Below, piece by piece: positions 34,421-45,135 of a DNA stretch of 64,000 nucleotides. The notes below the pieces were generated by a model. It searched no databases. It was given only the letters and a program-made list of their open reading frames with translations, and was not told the origin of the DNA. Position 1 is the first letter of the stretch; every line of letters starts with the position of its first letter. Both the position numbers and the translations under genes were made by a program. This stretch comes from Schistocerca nitens (Eukaryota > Arthropoda > Insecta > Orthoptera > Acrididae): NCBI RefSeq assembly GCF_023898315.1, contig NC_064614.1, positions 383,035,348-383,099,347 of the forward strand. Reading direction: 5' to 3'.

Positions 34421-34889
34421 CCACACCACCTTGGTAGCCCAGCACAACGTAGGTGCACATTTTACCCAGGAGCTTCCGTCACTTACCTGAACGCCACCAT
34501 CCATTGGTACCTTCAGGCTTGTCTTCACGCCTTCGACCACATTTGAAAACTACAACAGCTCTGTTTCGACGTGTACATGTTGAACATACATCTGCAACAC
34601 GAAAATGATGCCATACAGTACAGATTTCATGAAGTTGACGAGGAACTCCATATGACATGGCGCTATCTCGACCAGCTTTATCAGCTTCCTCCATCTGATT
34701 CCAACGTACCCTTGCGTCTCTGCACTGACCTGACCATGCAGCTCTTTCGCCATCTGCGGGCACACCTACAGCATCATCATCATCTGCCGACACGATGTTC
34801 AGTACTGCAATTTTCGCTCACCCTCCTCCTGATGTGCCTTTATGCTCTTCCCTGCAAGTCAAGTTTGTTTAATGAGCCATTAAAAATGG

Positions 34890-35760
34890 AATGGTTCATA
34901 ATATCGACACTACACCTGGCCCTCTGGTACGTCACGCACCACATCGACTACTGCCAGACCTACTTGGGGTCGCTAAGTTAGTGGTTGATGAGCTCTTACA
35001 GGATCACATCTTGCAGCCTTCTGACAGTTCCCGGGCTTCACTGATCAAATTAGTTCCGGAAAAATTGGTTCTGTCAGACTCTGTGGTGAATACAGAGCTC
35101 TTTACTATACTGGACACCTATCCAGTCCCATAGATCCAGGACTTCACTCATTATCTGGTGGACACCTCTGTGTTTATTGCCATTGACTGCAAGAATGCAT
35201 ATGTGCAAATCCCTATGTACATAGACGATATCAACAAAATGGCTATTACCACACCTTTGGCTTATTTGAGTTTCTGTTTATGCCCTATGGACCTAAGAAA
35301 GCCATCCAAACTTGTCCAAACCTGGCAGGACTTTACGGATGTGTATTATTCAAGTTCTGATTCTGTTGGGCTTATCTTGATGATAAGGTGAAGATTCTCA
35401 TAACACACATCTCAACCAAATTTTCGATGAGCTCTCTGACAACAGAATTGTGATTAGTGAATAATAGTGCCAACTCCACCAAAAGGAAGTCATTTTCCTT
35501 GGCCATTTAGTAATTGCCTCTGTCATTCACCATATGCCTCAGCACATAACAGACCGTTCAACCGTCGCCGTTGCAGGACTACCAAGAACTACACCAGTTT
35601 TTACGCGTCGCTAATTTTTACAGCCGGCAGCTTCTGCAGGCAGATTCTCTTAGGGCATCACTCACTCTAGTTCTCATCGGCAACAACACTACGCGCAGAT
35701 GTAAACTCTTGCAGACTCAGAGATATAATCCGCTTTCGAACTTAGTAAAGACAGTCTCGT
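34890..35760 (+). pseudogene. Gypsy reverse transcriptase remnant
   Basis: Blocks in order: HNIDTTPGPLVRHAPHRLLP, AKLVVDELLQDHILQPSDSS, IQDFTHYLVDTSVFIAIDC with NAYVQIPM (first catalytic Asp), AITTPLAYLSF and AYLDDKVKIL at 35368-35400, where the catalytic Asp pair is intact. Then the connection region (EVIFLGHLVIASVI, 35485-35530) and PRTTPVFTRR. At least four frameshifts. The sequence is interrupted by the SINE at 35774. Confidence 0.75.
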
Positions 35761-35773
35761 CCAAGCCACTACT

Positions 35774-35973
35774 CACATTTAAAAGGACGACAGTTCAATT
35801 CCGCGTCTGGCCATCATGAGTCAGGTTTTCCGCGATTTCCCTAAATCGCTTCAGGCAAATGCTGGGATGGTTCCTTTGTAAGGATCCAGTTGCCTTCCTT
35901 CCCCATGCCTCCCTAATCTGATGAGACTGGCGACCTCGCTGTTCGGTCCCCTTCCTCAAATCAATAAACTAAA
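35774..35973 (+). repeat. tRNA-derived SINE, family 4, in Gypsy
   Basis: Exact 12-bp duplication CAAGCCACTACT at 35762-35773 and 35974-35985. The body begins with a B-box-like CAGTTCAATTCCGCGTC and continues with the signature GGTTTTCCGCGATTTCCCTA, then AATCGCTTCAGGCAAATGCT and the tail GACCTCGCTGTTCGGTCCCC. It lacks a clear A box, so it is 5'-truncated. Fourth SINE family in the window. Confidence 0.9.
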
Positions 35974-35985
35974 CAAGCCACTACT

Positions 35986-36159
35986 TTAGCGAATCCCCTT
36001 CCTGATGCCCAGCTCATCATAATGGTCGACGCAAGTGACTCAGCTATACACTCTGTCCTGTATTAAGAAGTGGGTGTGTTCAACAGCCACTCTGTTTTTT
36101 TCTTGCATGAGCTCTCACTTTCACATTGCAAATGGCCAGCATGTGATTGAGAGCTCCAC
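35986..36159 (+). pseudogene. Gypsy RNase H remnant
   Basis: After the SINE, pol continues: TPLxRIPFLMPSSS-like then IIMVDASDSAIHSVLY (the first catalytic Asp of RNase H sits in VDASD), a segment FFLHELS, and ELHY where the Tc1 at 36162 cuts in. RNase H would degrade the RNA strand during reverse transcription. Confidence 0.65.
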
Positions 36160-36161
36160 TA

Positions 36162-37680
36162 TGTGATCAAAAGTATCCGGACGCCCAGCTGAAAATGACT
36201 TACAAGTTCGTGGCGCCCTCCATCGGTAATGATGGAATTCAATATGGTGTTGGCCCATCCTTAGCCTTGATTACAGCTTCCACTCGTACATACATACATA
36301 CATACATACATTAATCCTTGCTCCATAGATTATGAACACGACATTTCGTAATGATGTGGAACGTGTCACCTTAAAATAAGTTTTCTTCACACAAATTAAT
36401 TAATTAATTAATTTTTTTACAGTTATTACTTCATATCTAAGAATTCATCTCTTGAGTAGAAGGTGTTGTCATTCAGAAATTCTTTTAATTTGCTTTTAAA
36501 TGTTCGTTGGCTATCTGTCAAACTTTTAATACTATTTGGCAAATGACCAAAGATTTTTGTGGCAGCATAATTCACCCCTTTCTGTGCCAAAGTGATAAGC
36601 ATACGAGCAATCAGGTGCTAAAAGGTTTCTTGGGGATTGGCAGCCTGTTCTTCACAGAGTGCTTTACTGAGGAGAGGTATCGATGTCGGTCAGTCAGGCC
36701 TGGCTCGAAGTCGGCGTTCCAAAACATCCCAGAGGTGTTTTATAGGATTAAGACCAGGACTCTGTGCAGGCCAGTCCATTACAGGGATGTTAATGTCGTG
36801 TAACCACTCCGCCACAGGCCGTGCATTATGAACAGGTGCTCGATAGTGTTGAAAGGTGCAATCATCGTCTCCAAATTGCTCTTCAACAGTGAGAAGCAAG
36901 AAGGTGCTTAAAACATCAATGTAGGCCTGTGCTGTGATAATGCCACGCAAAACAAGAGGTGTAAGCCCCCTCCCTGAAAAATACGACCACACCATAACAC
37001 CACCGTCTCCGAATTTTACTTTTGGCACAACACACGGTGCCAGATGACGTACACCGGGCATTCGCCATACCCATACCCTGACATCGGATCGCCACATTGT
37101 GTACCGTGATTCGTCACTCCACACAACGTTTTTCCATTGTTCAATAGTCAAATGTTTACGCTCCTTACACCAAGCGAGGCGTCGTTTGGCGTTCACTGGC
37201 GTGACGGGTGGCTTATGTGCAGCCGCTCAACCATGAAATCCAAGTTTTCTCACCTCCCGCCTGTCATAGTGCTTGCAGTGGAACCTGATGCAGTTTGGGA
37301 TTTCTGTGTGATGATCTGGATAGATGTCTGCCTATTACACATTGCGACCCTCTTCAACTGTCGGCGGTCACTGTCAGTCAACAGACGAGGTCGGCCTGTA
37401 TGCTTTTGTGCTGTACGTGTCCCTTCACGTTTCCACTTCACTATCACATCGGAAACAGTGGACCTAGGGATGCTTAGGAGTGTGGAAATCTCGCGTACAG
37501 ACGTATGACACAAGTGACACGCAATCACCTGACCACATTCGAAGTCCGTGAATTCCGTGGAGCAACCCATTCTGCTCTCTCAAGATGACTACTGAGATCC
37601 CTGATATGGAGTACCTGGCAGTAGGTGACAGCACAATGCTGTTGTATGTTTTTGGGGGTGTCCGGATACTTTTGATCACA
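36162..37680 (-). mobile_element. Tc1-like element (family with TGTGATCAAAAGTATCCGGA ends)
   Basis: Ends TGTGATCAAAAGTATCCGGA and its complement, with TA at 36160-36161 and 37681-37682. Transposase on the minus strand: N-terminal STEFTDFECGQVIACHLCH, PRSTVSDVIVKWKREG and TGRPR (37570-37250), then VVWSDESRYTMW (first Asp, intact), GDGGVMVWSYFSGRGLTPLV, DDDCTFQHYRAPVHN (the second catalytic Asp expected before RAPVHN reads Tyr) and SPGLNPIKHLWDVLERR (the catalytic Glu expected in PIEHLW reads Lys). Two of three catalytic residues are therefore lost, besides frameshifts. A LINE 3' fragment is inserted at about 36287-36592. Confidence 0.9.
36287..36592 (-). repeat. LINE 3'-end fragment inside Tc1
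   Basis: On the minus strand the segment codes a run like the C-terminus of CR1/Jockey-type ORF2 (KG...AAxKIFGHLPNSIKSL, then LK.FLNDNTFYS) followed by an untranslated tail and a (TACA)6-like end at 36287-36311. The tetranucleotide run is the presumed tail formed at insertion. Tc1 sequence resumes at about 36593 (GCATACGAGCAATCAGGTGC). Confidence 0.7.
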
Positions 37681-37682
37681 TA

Positions 37683-38290
37683 GTGCAAAATCGGTTGACG
37701 AAGCAGTATGTTACTTCCAGCAAGACATCATAGGGCTGATTGTTTACATATACCACTGACCACTCAAAATCGACATCCAAAACTCATCCTGTTGGTTTTG
37801 GCACTTAGATTACATAGCAATTACATTACATAGTTCACCGTCGACATACTTCATATGAAAGACATGGAAAACGTTGTGGCGACTACTTCTTGTGCACCAA
37901 CGTCATATCTTCTCTCTTTGACTACGATCAGTTCGCCAAAGCGTAACAGCAAGACCAGCGGTTACACACTCTTCTTCGCGATTCCTCCATGCATCTCTGG
38001 ATCGAACTTCAGCCTATTTCTGGGATGAACTGTCTGATTGTCTGTGACGTCTCACAGAACTGGCCACACCCCCACTGTTCCTTAAATGTTTCACCATGTT
38101 ATCTTCGATCAGTAGTATAACTTCTCACACTGTGGCGTACATCCGATTACATGACTGGTGACATGCTGTTTCAAAAGACTTATGAGAAGAAGGACTGTAA
38201 GCTCTGGATTAATGTGTGCATTCCATGCCAAAGAAGCGAGGTATCACGCTACCTCAACCACCACTATGTCGCTTTTAAGTCCCAACAGCA
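37683..38290 (+). pseudogene. Gypsy pol between RNase H and integrase
   Basis: Heavily shifted reading frames that continue pol beyond the Tc1. Readable pieces include DHSKSTSKTHPVGFGT-like text near 37760 and CIPCQRSEVSRYLNHHY (38215-38270), the latter fitting the integrase zinc-finger region that precedes the core. Assignment is by position more than by motif. Confidence 0.45.
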
Positions 38291-38760
38291 CTTTTTTAGC
38301 GTGTGCATATTGATCTCATGGACGCACTACCCATCTCTGACAGGTATTGGTGCATCTTGTCAGTGATCGACTGTGTCACACAATGGGTAGAAGCTGTACC
38401 ACTTAAGGACATTAGGTCAAAATCCACCACAAAAGCCTTCACCAAAATGCAGACTTCGTGCTTAGGTTGTCTCATGTTCATAACGACCAACAAAGGTCAG
38501 CATTTTGAATCTGCCCTTTTCCTAGAGTCGTGCAATATGGGTGGCACCCATTAACTTAGAAAGACAGTGCAGCACCCATAGAGCAGTGAACTTGCCAAGC
38601 AGTGCCATGGCTGAACCTGGAGTGAGACACTACTGTGTGTACTCCTGGGAGTGCGTACAGCACACAAACACGACCTACAAGCTTCACTCACTCAAATTTT
38701 GTACGGAGACGTGCTCTCCTTGCCCACTGACTGTGTTCCATAACCAATGACTACGCTAAA
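38290..38760 (+). pseudogene. Gypsy integrase core remnant
   Basis: AYxDLMDALPISDRYWCILS gives the first catalytic Asp region (usually HIDIVGPLP), VIDCVTQWVEAVPLKDIRS the following strand, and MFITTNKGQHFESALF the second catalytic region (usually TDRGxQFES; the Asp is replaced, reading TTNKG). Later SELAKQCHG and VLLGVRTAHKHDLQASLTQI with LYGDVLSLP match the end of the core. The enzyme would insert the DNA copy into host DNA. Dead by the Asp loss and several shifts. Confidence 0.75.
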
Positions 38761-38867
38761 TCTGATTTCGAGCGTAAAGCGCCACATTGTCCACCTCCGT
38801 ATACCTCCCCATTTTCTTCACTCTACACCTATAGTATTCCTCCACAAGGCTCCAAAAAACACCATTA

Positions 38868-40276
38868 AAAAAAAGTTTTGCATCACCTTAGTTCCAAGAG
38901 TTCCAGAACCTGTACAGAAAATTGGAATAGACATAAACATCACTTCCGCCCTTTTTATTGTTCATGAAAACCACAAATTGCAAGTTGTACCACAAAAGAG
39001 CGGGACGTTCACAGGTGGTGGTCCAGATTGCTGTACGCACCGGTATCTCTAATACCCAGTAGCACGTCCTCTTGCATTGATACATGCCTGTATTCGTTGT
39101 GGCATACTATCCACAAGTTCATCAAGGCACTGTTGTTCCAGATTGTCCCACTCCTCAACGGTGATTCAGCGTAGATCCCTCAGAGAGGATGGTGGGTCAT
39201 GTCGCCCATAAACAGCCCTTTTCAATCTATCCCAGGCATGTTCGATTGGGTTCAAGTCTGTAGAACATGCTCGAGCGATGTCGTTATCCTGAAGAAAGTC
39301 ATTCATAAGATGTGCACGATGGGGGCACGAATTGTCGTCCATGAAGATGAATGCCTCGCCAATATGCTGCACTGTCGGTCGGAGGATGGCATTCACGTAC
39401 CGTACAGCCGATAGGGCGCCTTCCATAACCACCAGCGGCGTACGTCGGCCCCACATAATGCCACCCGAAAACAGCAGAGAACATCCACCTTTCTGCACTC
39501 GTTGGACAGTGTGTCTAAAGCGTTCAGCCTGACCAGGTTGCCCCCAAATATGTCTCCGGCGATTGTCTGGTTGAAGGCATATGCGACACTCATCGGAGAA
39601 GAGAATGTGATGCCAATCCTGAGGGGTCCATGCGGCATGTTGTTGGGCCCATTTGTACCGCACTACATGGTATCGTGGTTGCAAAGATGGACCTCGTCAT
39701 GGACATTTGGAGAGAAGTTGCGCATCATGCAGCCTATTGCGCTCAGCTTGAGTCGTAACACGACGTCCTGTGGCTGCACGAAAAGCATTATTCAACATGA
39801 TGGCGTTTCTGTCAGTGTTCCACCGAGTCATAATCCGTAGGCAGCATTCATCCACTGCAGTAGTATCCCTTGGGTGGCCTGAGCGAAGCATGTCATCGAC
39901 AATTCCTGTCCCTATGTATCTCCTCCGTGTACGAACAACATCGATTTAGTTCACTCTGAGATGCCTGGACACTTCCCTTGTTATGAGCCCTTCCTGACAC
40001 AAAGTAACAATGCGGACGTGATCGAACCGCGGTATTGACCGTCTAGGCATGGTTGAACAATAGACAACACGAGCTGTGTACCTCCTTCCTGGTGGAATGA
40101 CTGGAACTGATCGGCTGTCCGACCCCCTCCGTCTAATACGCATGGTTGTTTACCTCTTTGGGCAGGTTTAGTGACATCTCTGAACAGTCAAAGGGACAGT
40201 GTCTGTGATACAATATCCGAAGCCAACGTCTACCTTCTAGAGCTCTGGGAACCAGCGTGATACAAGACTTTTTTCA
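38868..40276 (-). mobile_element. Tc1-like element (family with GTTTTGCATCACC ends)
   Basis: Left end AAAAAAAGTTTTGCATCACC; right complement TGAAAAAAGTCTTGTATCAC; TA at 38866-38867 and 40277-40278. Transposase remnants on the minus strand: PRRSIPRFDHVRIVTLCQEG (40050-40000, helix-turn-helix), NNAFRAATGRRVTTQ, HHILFSDECRICLQPDN (first Asp), FIFMDDNSCPHRAHLMNDFL (second Asp) and TDLNPIEHAWDRLKRA (Glu). All three catalytic residues are present, but the region before TDLNPIE is short by a few codons and the N-terminal part is shifted. Confidence 0.85.
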
Positions 40277-40324
40277 TATATGTATTACAAGTATGTGATG
40301 GTATACGTTGACATAAACTGACCA

Positions 40325-40520
40325 GCCTTACAACCCCTGTACTTGGATACCTACAAGGTACTTTGATTGGACAAGCTTCCTTTTGACGTTCTGTTATATG
40401 GTTAATCTACGACGTCTGGTTATCACCTTAAGCCAGCGTGGACTCTGCAAGAAGGTTTACCAGTTGATGACGCCTTCCAACTGCCCTCCACTAGACCGTC
40501 GGACCACTCACCTCACACTC
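40325..40520 (+). pseudogene. Gypsy pol C-terminus
   Basis: After the second Tc1, the frame gives ALQPLYLDTYKVL, then HLKPAWTLQEGLPVDDAFQL, the conserved C-terminal segment of this Gypsy group ('ALQPPYxGPYKVL...VSVDRLKPAWL'). This joins logically to the segment before the Tc1 (38750-38860) and marks the downstream limit of coding sequence. Confidence 0.7.
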
Positions 40521-41069
40521 GTGATGTTGTGCCCTGATGTTCAGGATTTTCTTAATGAATATTTTAACTTCAGGTTATCTCCTCATCAAGGGACAGCATT
40601 GAGACTACCAGACCATGAGTGGCTCTATCGTTCGTCACTTTAAAAGAACCTTTAAGATACCACATGACGTCAATACCACCGTTCTCACCTCCCACTTCTC
40701 CCCACTTCGCCCACCTCACCGTCACGACTCCCGATCTGCCCTCTTCGGATCATGCACACTCACTGGTGCCATCCAGTCCTGGTGACCTCTCTGCTACCGC
40801 TCTTAAATCCGGCACTACCACGCAGTAATGCTTTGGCTGAATCCTCCGCAAACTGGCGGGTCTTTGTGACTACCGCCTGTATGCCGTGCGGCACAAACCA
40901 CCTCCCGCGCAGACTCCACCCAAGATAACAACATGTCAGTTGCGTCCACATGGCGCTCTAGTGACTTCTCTGCCTCCACGTTGTCTCATCGGCTTCTGCA
41001 CTCCATGAACCTCCTCTCACCGTGCTCCGCACTGCAGGGGAAAGCTCTATGGGAACCCAGCGACTATAA
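40521..41069. other. Probable Gypsy 3' region, no LTR identified
   Basis: C- and T-rich sequence that follows pol. A 3' LTR would be expected here (for instance 40750-41050, which is relatively GC-rich), but no second copy exists in the window to prove it. Confidence 0.3.
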
Positions 41070-41770
41070 ACAAGTTCGTCCCACAGCTCATGAGTCAAGA
41101 GCAGAAAGACCTTCGTCTCGCAATCTGTGAAGAGCTTTTGGATCGCGCAAATAAGAACGAGATATTCCATAAGAGAATCATAACTGGTGATGAGATGGAG
41201 CTCTACGGCTATGATGTTGAGACCAAGGTTCAGTCTCCAAAATGTATGGGGAAAGGTTCTCCAAGACCAAAAAAAGCTCGTCAGGTTCAGGTCCAATGTC
41301 AACCCCATACTGACTTTGACTTTGAAGGATTAGTTCGTCATGAATTCGTGCCACAGGGACAAACTGTTAATCGATGTTACTATTGGGACGTGTTGCGTCG
41401 CCTACGAGAAAATGTGAGAAGGAAACGGCCCGAACAGTGGTGAGACAATTCGTGGCTCTTGCATAACGATAACGCACCCTGTTGATGCGTGACTATTGCG
41501 CAAAAAACGAAATCACTGTGCTACTTCCGTACTCTTCAGATCTTGTCCCTGCGGACTTTTTTAATGTTGAAAACCCCGATGAAAAGACGAAGATTTGCAA
41601 CAATAGACGAGAGAAACGAAAATTCGCAGACGGCGCTTGGCGCGGTCCAGCAAGAGGTGTACCAAGACTGCCTCCGTAATTGGAAATGGCGTTGGGAGCG
41701 GTGTATCAATTGTGGAAGAGAGTATTTCGAAGGAGACCATGAGCGATAAGTAAAAGATAATCGTAGAAAA
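41070..41770 (+). pseudogene. mariner (irritans-type) transposase, 5'-truncated
   Basis: Begins mid-protein with FVPQLMSQEQKDLRLAICE and continues through KRIITGDEMELYGYDVETKV (first Asp), GKGSPRPKKARQVQVQC, LVRHEFVPQGQTVN, LRRLRENVRRKRPEQW, LHNDNAPC (second Asp), then shifts through SSDLVPADFF (third Asp region) to RRFATIDERNENS and the end CGREYFEGDHE. The N-terminal DNA-binding domain is absent and stops interrupt the catalytic half. No terminal repeat is recognised on the left. Confidence 0.85.
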
Positions 41771-42793
41771 ATTTTGTAGGCGAAGTTTCTGAAATTTTTG
41801 AACTGACCTCGTTCTTGATGAAACAGTAACGTTTCATTTTTGCGTTTTGTCGTCAGATAGTAAAAGCAATAATATCAGTTGGCCTACTTGTGAATATGCG
41901 ACATTTTTTAATGCATAAACAGAAAGATAGCAATAAACTGGCAATATTTTTTGTGTCTATATTATTTTTTGCAATCTAGGTTGTGGTGGCAGACTGACCT
42001 GCCCTTGGTCTAGGCTAGGTTGGAAGGCGCCAATTTGGTTGTGAGTTGGTGAAGCTAATGAATATGAATACTAAATCGTCAGAGGACGAAGCTGACGTCT
42101 GGTATCGGTAAGTTGAATTGACCCACAGACGCTGTGAGCAACAAAAGAGGATGAAGAAAAGTTGGAATTTAACGTTAATTCATCAGAAACATTAGTAACT
42201 AACTACCAACTCCTTTGGACAAAGGTAAGGGAAGAAGTTAGATGTGGCCTTATCTAAGACATTTATGTGCATTGATTTAAGGAAACCACAGAAAACCTAT
42301 ATCAGGACTGCCGGGCGAGAATAGAAAATTGCTCATTCCGAATACGACACAAGTATAAAGGAAACAACGAATGGCATTTTAAGTCAAATAGTTTCCATAC
42401 TAGGGAGACGATGTATGAACTGAAACAAAATGAAAAGTACTGATTTAATGTACTCATTGTCGTACTCCAGAAAAGACTACATTCAGTTCGAAACTAAACG
42501 TTACAAAATGAAGGATGTAAGGTAAAAGTTCATATTACTCCCCAGTCGTTTCATAATTTATGTTGGTATCTACATACTGCGTTTAAAACACTGTTTCTGC
42601 TGCAGGAATGAATATTTGTAGTAAAATCCGTTTGTATTCTTAAGGCAAACACATAATCATAATTTTTTTACCGTTGACAAGTATCCATGCACCAGAAGGA
42701 GTCACCACCCTAAAGAATGGTTCGAACACCACAGCGTTTTACTAAACTGTAAATGATACGCTTTCGCCTCCCTTTAAATTGTGAACCAGTATA
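41771..42793. other. No gene recognised
   Basis: AT-rich kilobase without open frames of note. The first few hundred bases may be the mariner 3' end, but no inverted repeat can be matched. Confidence 0.3.
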
Positions 42794-42960
42794 CACTAAG
42801 TGTTCAAAAGTACCCGGACACCCCCAAAAATATACGTTTTTCATGTTAGGTGCATTGTGCTGCCACCTACTGGCAGGTACTCCATATCCCACCCCAAAAC
42901 ACTCATTACTCTGTTCTCTCGGACATGTCCGAAAGAACAGACACCATATCAATATAAGTG
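42794..42960. repeat. Tc1 end fragment, same family as 36162-37680
   Basis: AGTGTTCAAAAGTACCCGGA followed by CACCCCCAAAAATATACGTT and TGCTGCCACCTACTGGCAGG reproduces the non-coding end of the Tc1 at 37680-37560, read from the opposite side. It stops after about 150 bp, before transposase codons. A relic terminal piece. Confidence 0.7.
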
Positions 42961-43247
42961 ACTAGGTAAAGATCTCAGCCATCCATAATTGATAAAAACC
43001 ATCATCAATGATGAATGTCCAGTCTGTCTTAAAATCACGAACTGTTAGCACTTTACTGTTTAAAATATATTCCGGTGTTGATTTCCTTAACCGTTCCGTA
43101 TCCAGGCAGGTGTACCACTTTCTTTGGCTCCTTAGTGTATTTCAATCGATAAAGTGAATGTAGTTCGTGATTTTAACTCAGACGAGACATTCACCAGTGA
43201 TGATGGCTTTTATAGTAGAGAAGGGCTGAGAACTTTGCCTAGTCACA
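42957..43247. repeat. Long imperfect inverted repeat (fold-back)
   Basis: Arms 42957-43043 and 43162-43247 pair over about 86 bases. The outer ends are GTGACTAGGTAAAG against CTTTGCCTAGTCAC, and the inner ends are TTAAAATCACGAACT against AGTTCGTGATTTTAA. The loop is about 118 bp. Pairing is roughly four positions in five by eye. No coding capacity. The sequence after it (43315-43330, GCGAAACCGGTTGTG) carries a motif often seen at the ends of arthropod repeats. Class unknown. Confidence 0.75.
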
Positions 43248-43929
43248 CCAACTGATACTCCCTGTATCACATGACGTACCATTTATATACAGCAGAAGAT
43301 GCGTCTTCAAAGTTGCGAAACCGGTTGTGTGGGTCTTTAACCGCCTTAAAAAATACAGATACATCAGTCTGTTGCACTTTTCATTCGATTTTATATTTTA
43401 ATAGTTTTAACTCTTGTATTTAAAAACCTGTTGTACTGTATGAATTGTCAGTCAATTACGTATAACTATTTTAGCTGTGGCTGTCAGAGTGTTAAAATCC
43501 TTGGGTGGAACCAAGCTACAAAATACTATCAGTCTGATATTAAAGCACCTGAACTACCATGTTACAAGTGTTTGCTGCTTTGCCTTTTGCAAAAACCTCA
43601 TTTTCAACAATAAAAGAACAGATAAATATTTATTTTCCTTGGCGTTAGTTATAACCATAGCGTCTACACGGAGAGTTGGAGGTAGTTGTAAGAGAGGGTA
43701 CTTGCCACGCGCCCCATCTCCCTGGAAGCTGGAGTACTTTTTTTGGTCATTTCAGTATTCTCATATACCACTGGTAACCATCAGTTTTTTGTGAAACCCA
43801 TAAAATTCAATCCTTGTAGCCATGGCTGCTTTTAAAGCCCAGGTGACGCAGGCTGCCGGTTGGGGCGCCAAGCTGAGAGGGCCGCCCAGGTACAAAATTT
43901 GTGTACAATGCGTATCATGTTTAGTATCG
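43248..43929. other. No gene recognised
   Basis: Two short overlapping frames (43431-43613, 43477-43794) without family motifs. No element ends seen. Confidence 0.3.
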
Positions 43930-44844
43930 AAAACTGACAAGGTGACAAGAGTCATGGAATAGTGATATCCATATACACAGATGGTGGTTGTATCGCTCAC
44001 ACGAGATATCAAAAGGCAGCGCATAGGCAGAGCTGTCATTTGTACCCAGGTGATTCATGTGAAAAGGTTTCTGACGTCGTTGTGGTCGCAGGACGGCAAC
44101 TGACGGACTTTGAAAGCAGAATAGAAGTTGGAGCTAGATGCATGGGACATTCCATTTCGGAATTCGTTAGGGGATTCAGTATTCTGAGATCGAATATGCC
44201 GAGAATACCACATTTCGTGCATTACCTCTCACCACGGACAACACAGTGGTCTTCACTTAACGACCGAGAGCAGGGGCGTTTGCTTATCAGTGCTAAAATA
44301 CAAGCAACATTGCGTGAAATAAACGCAGATATCAATGTGAGACTACGTATCCGTTAGGACAGTGCGGCGAAATTTGGCGCTAATGAGCTATGGCAGCAAA
44401 CGAAAGACGCGAGTACCCTTGCTAACAGCACGACATAGCCTGCATCGCCTCTCCTGGGCTCGTGACCACATCCGTTGGACCCTAGACGACTGGAAAATCG
44501 TGGCGCGGTCAGTTGGTAAGAACTGCTGGTAGGCTTCGAATGTGGTGCAGACCCTACGAAGCCATGGACCCAAGTTGTCAACAAGGCACTGTACAAACTG
44601 GTGGTGACTCCATTTGGTGTGGGCTGTGTTTACGTGGAACGGACTGGGTCTTCTGGTCCAACTGAACTGATCTTTGACTGGAAATGAGGTCAGTACGTGC
44701 ACAAAATCCTGCATCGGCAACACTTTCATTGTTTGGACGGCTAGAGAGGCAGCGTGGCTCAATATTTCTGGAAGGCACTTCCAACAACTTGTTGAGACAA
44801 GAAGGTCCGATACGATATTAGGAGGTATCCCATGACTGTAAGTG
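43930..44844 (+). mobile_element. Tc1-like element (family D), internally deleted
   Basis: Left end AAACTGACAAGGTGACAAGA, right end ATCCCATGACTGTAAGTG then TA. Remnants: ELTDFESRIEVGARCMGHSI, EFVRGFSILRSNMPRI, TTQWSSLNDREQGR at the N-terminus, WDLGSWLRRVC... on a shifted frame, and VRAQNPASATLSLFG near the end. Compared with the other copies (55577-56782 and 63362-64000), about 300 bp is missing at 44690, which removes the second catalytic Asp. A cytosine/guanine frame on the opposite strand (44388-44882) is a shadow. Confidence 0.75.
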
Positions 44845-44845
44845 T

Positions 44846-45135
44846 AGAAGACAAAAGGAGAAGGGGGAGGGAGGGACGCCAATGATAAGTCGTTTGCATT
44901 CAGCTATGTTCTCTAACTGACCATTGTTGCAGCCTGACACGGCTCGATGCTAACCAACATATTAATATGTTACGTCGTCGCTTAAATTCGTACCGGCATT
45001 GTTTCTCATGTTGGTATTCCCTTTGCTATGGGTTTATTTGTCGATCGTCATTTTATATTTGTATTTCACTGTTGCTGTTTAAATTTTGTCATTTTGTCAT
45101 TTGGAGATAGTGAGTGGAGCTGTGGACGTTAGAAA
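44846..45135. other. Presumed mariner 5' flank
   Basis: Short AT-rich stretch between the Tc1 and the mariner ATG. No terminal repeat could be paired with sequence after 46150. Confidence 0.3.

Larger units (their letters stand above)
33220..40520 (+). mobile_element. Gypsy retrotransposon, no LTRs seen, split by a SINE and two Tc1 elements
   Basis: Plus-strand remains in canonical Gypsy order: gag start LKLPPFGWINQ (33227), protease with LVDSG (34130), RT (34890-35760), RNase H (35986-36159), integrase (38300-38730) and the pol C-terminus (40325-40520). The order is kept across three insertions (SINE 35774-35973, Tc1 36162-37680, Tc1 38868-40276), which shows these pieces were once one element. 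It is of the same broad group as the minus-strand copy at 7.1-11.4 kb. All segments are shifted and stop-ridden. Confidence 0.8.

Noticed and set aside
39199-39840. Plus-strand open frames over the second Tc1 in the Gypsy element
   Set aside because: Shadows of the minus-strand transposase; they have no motifs.
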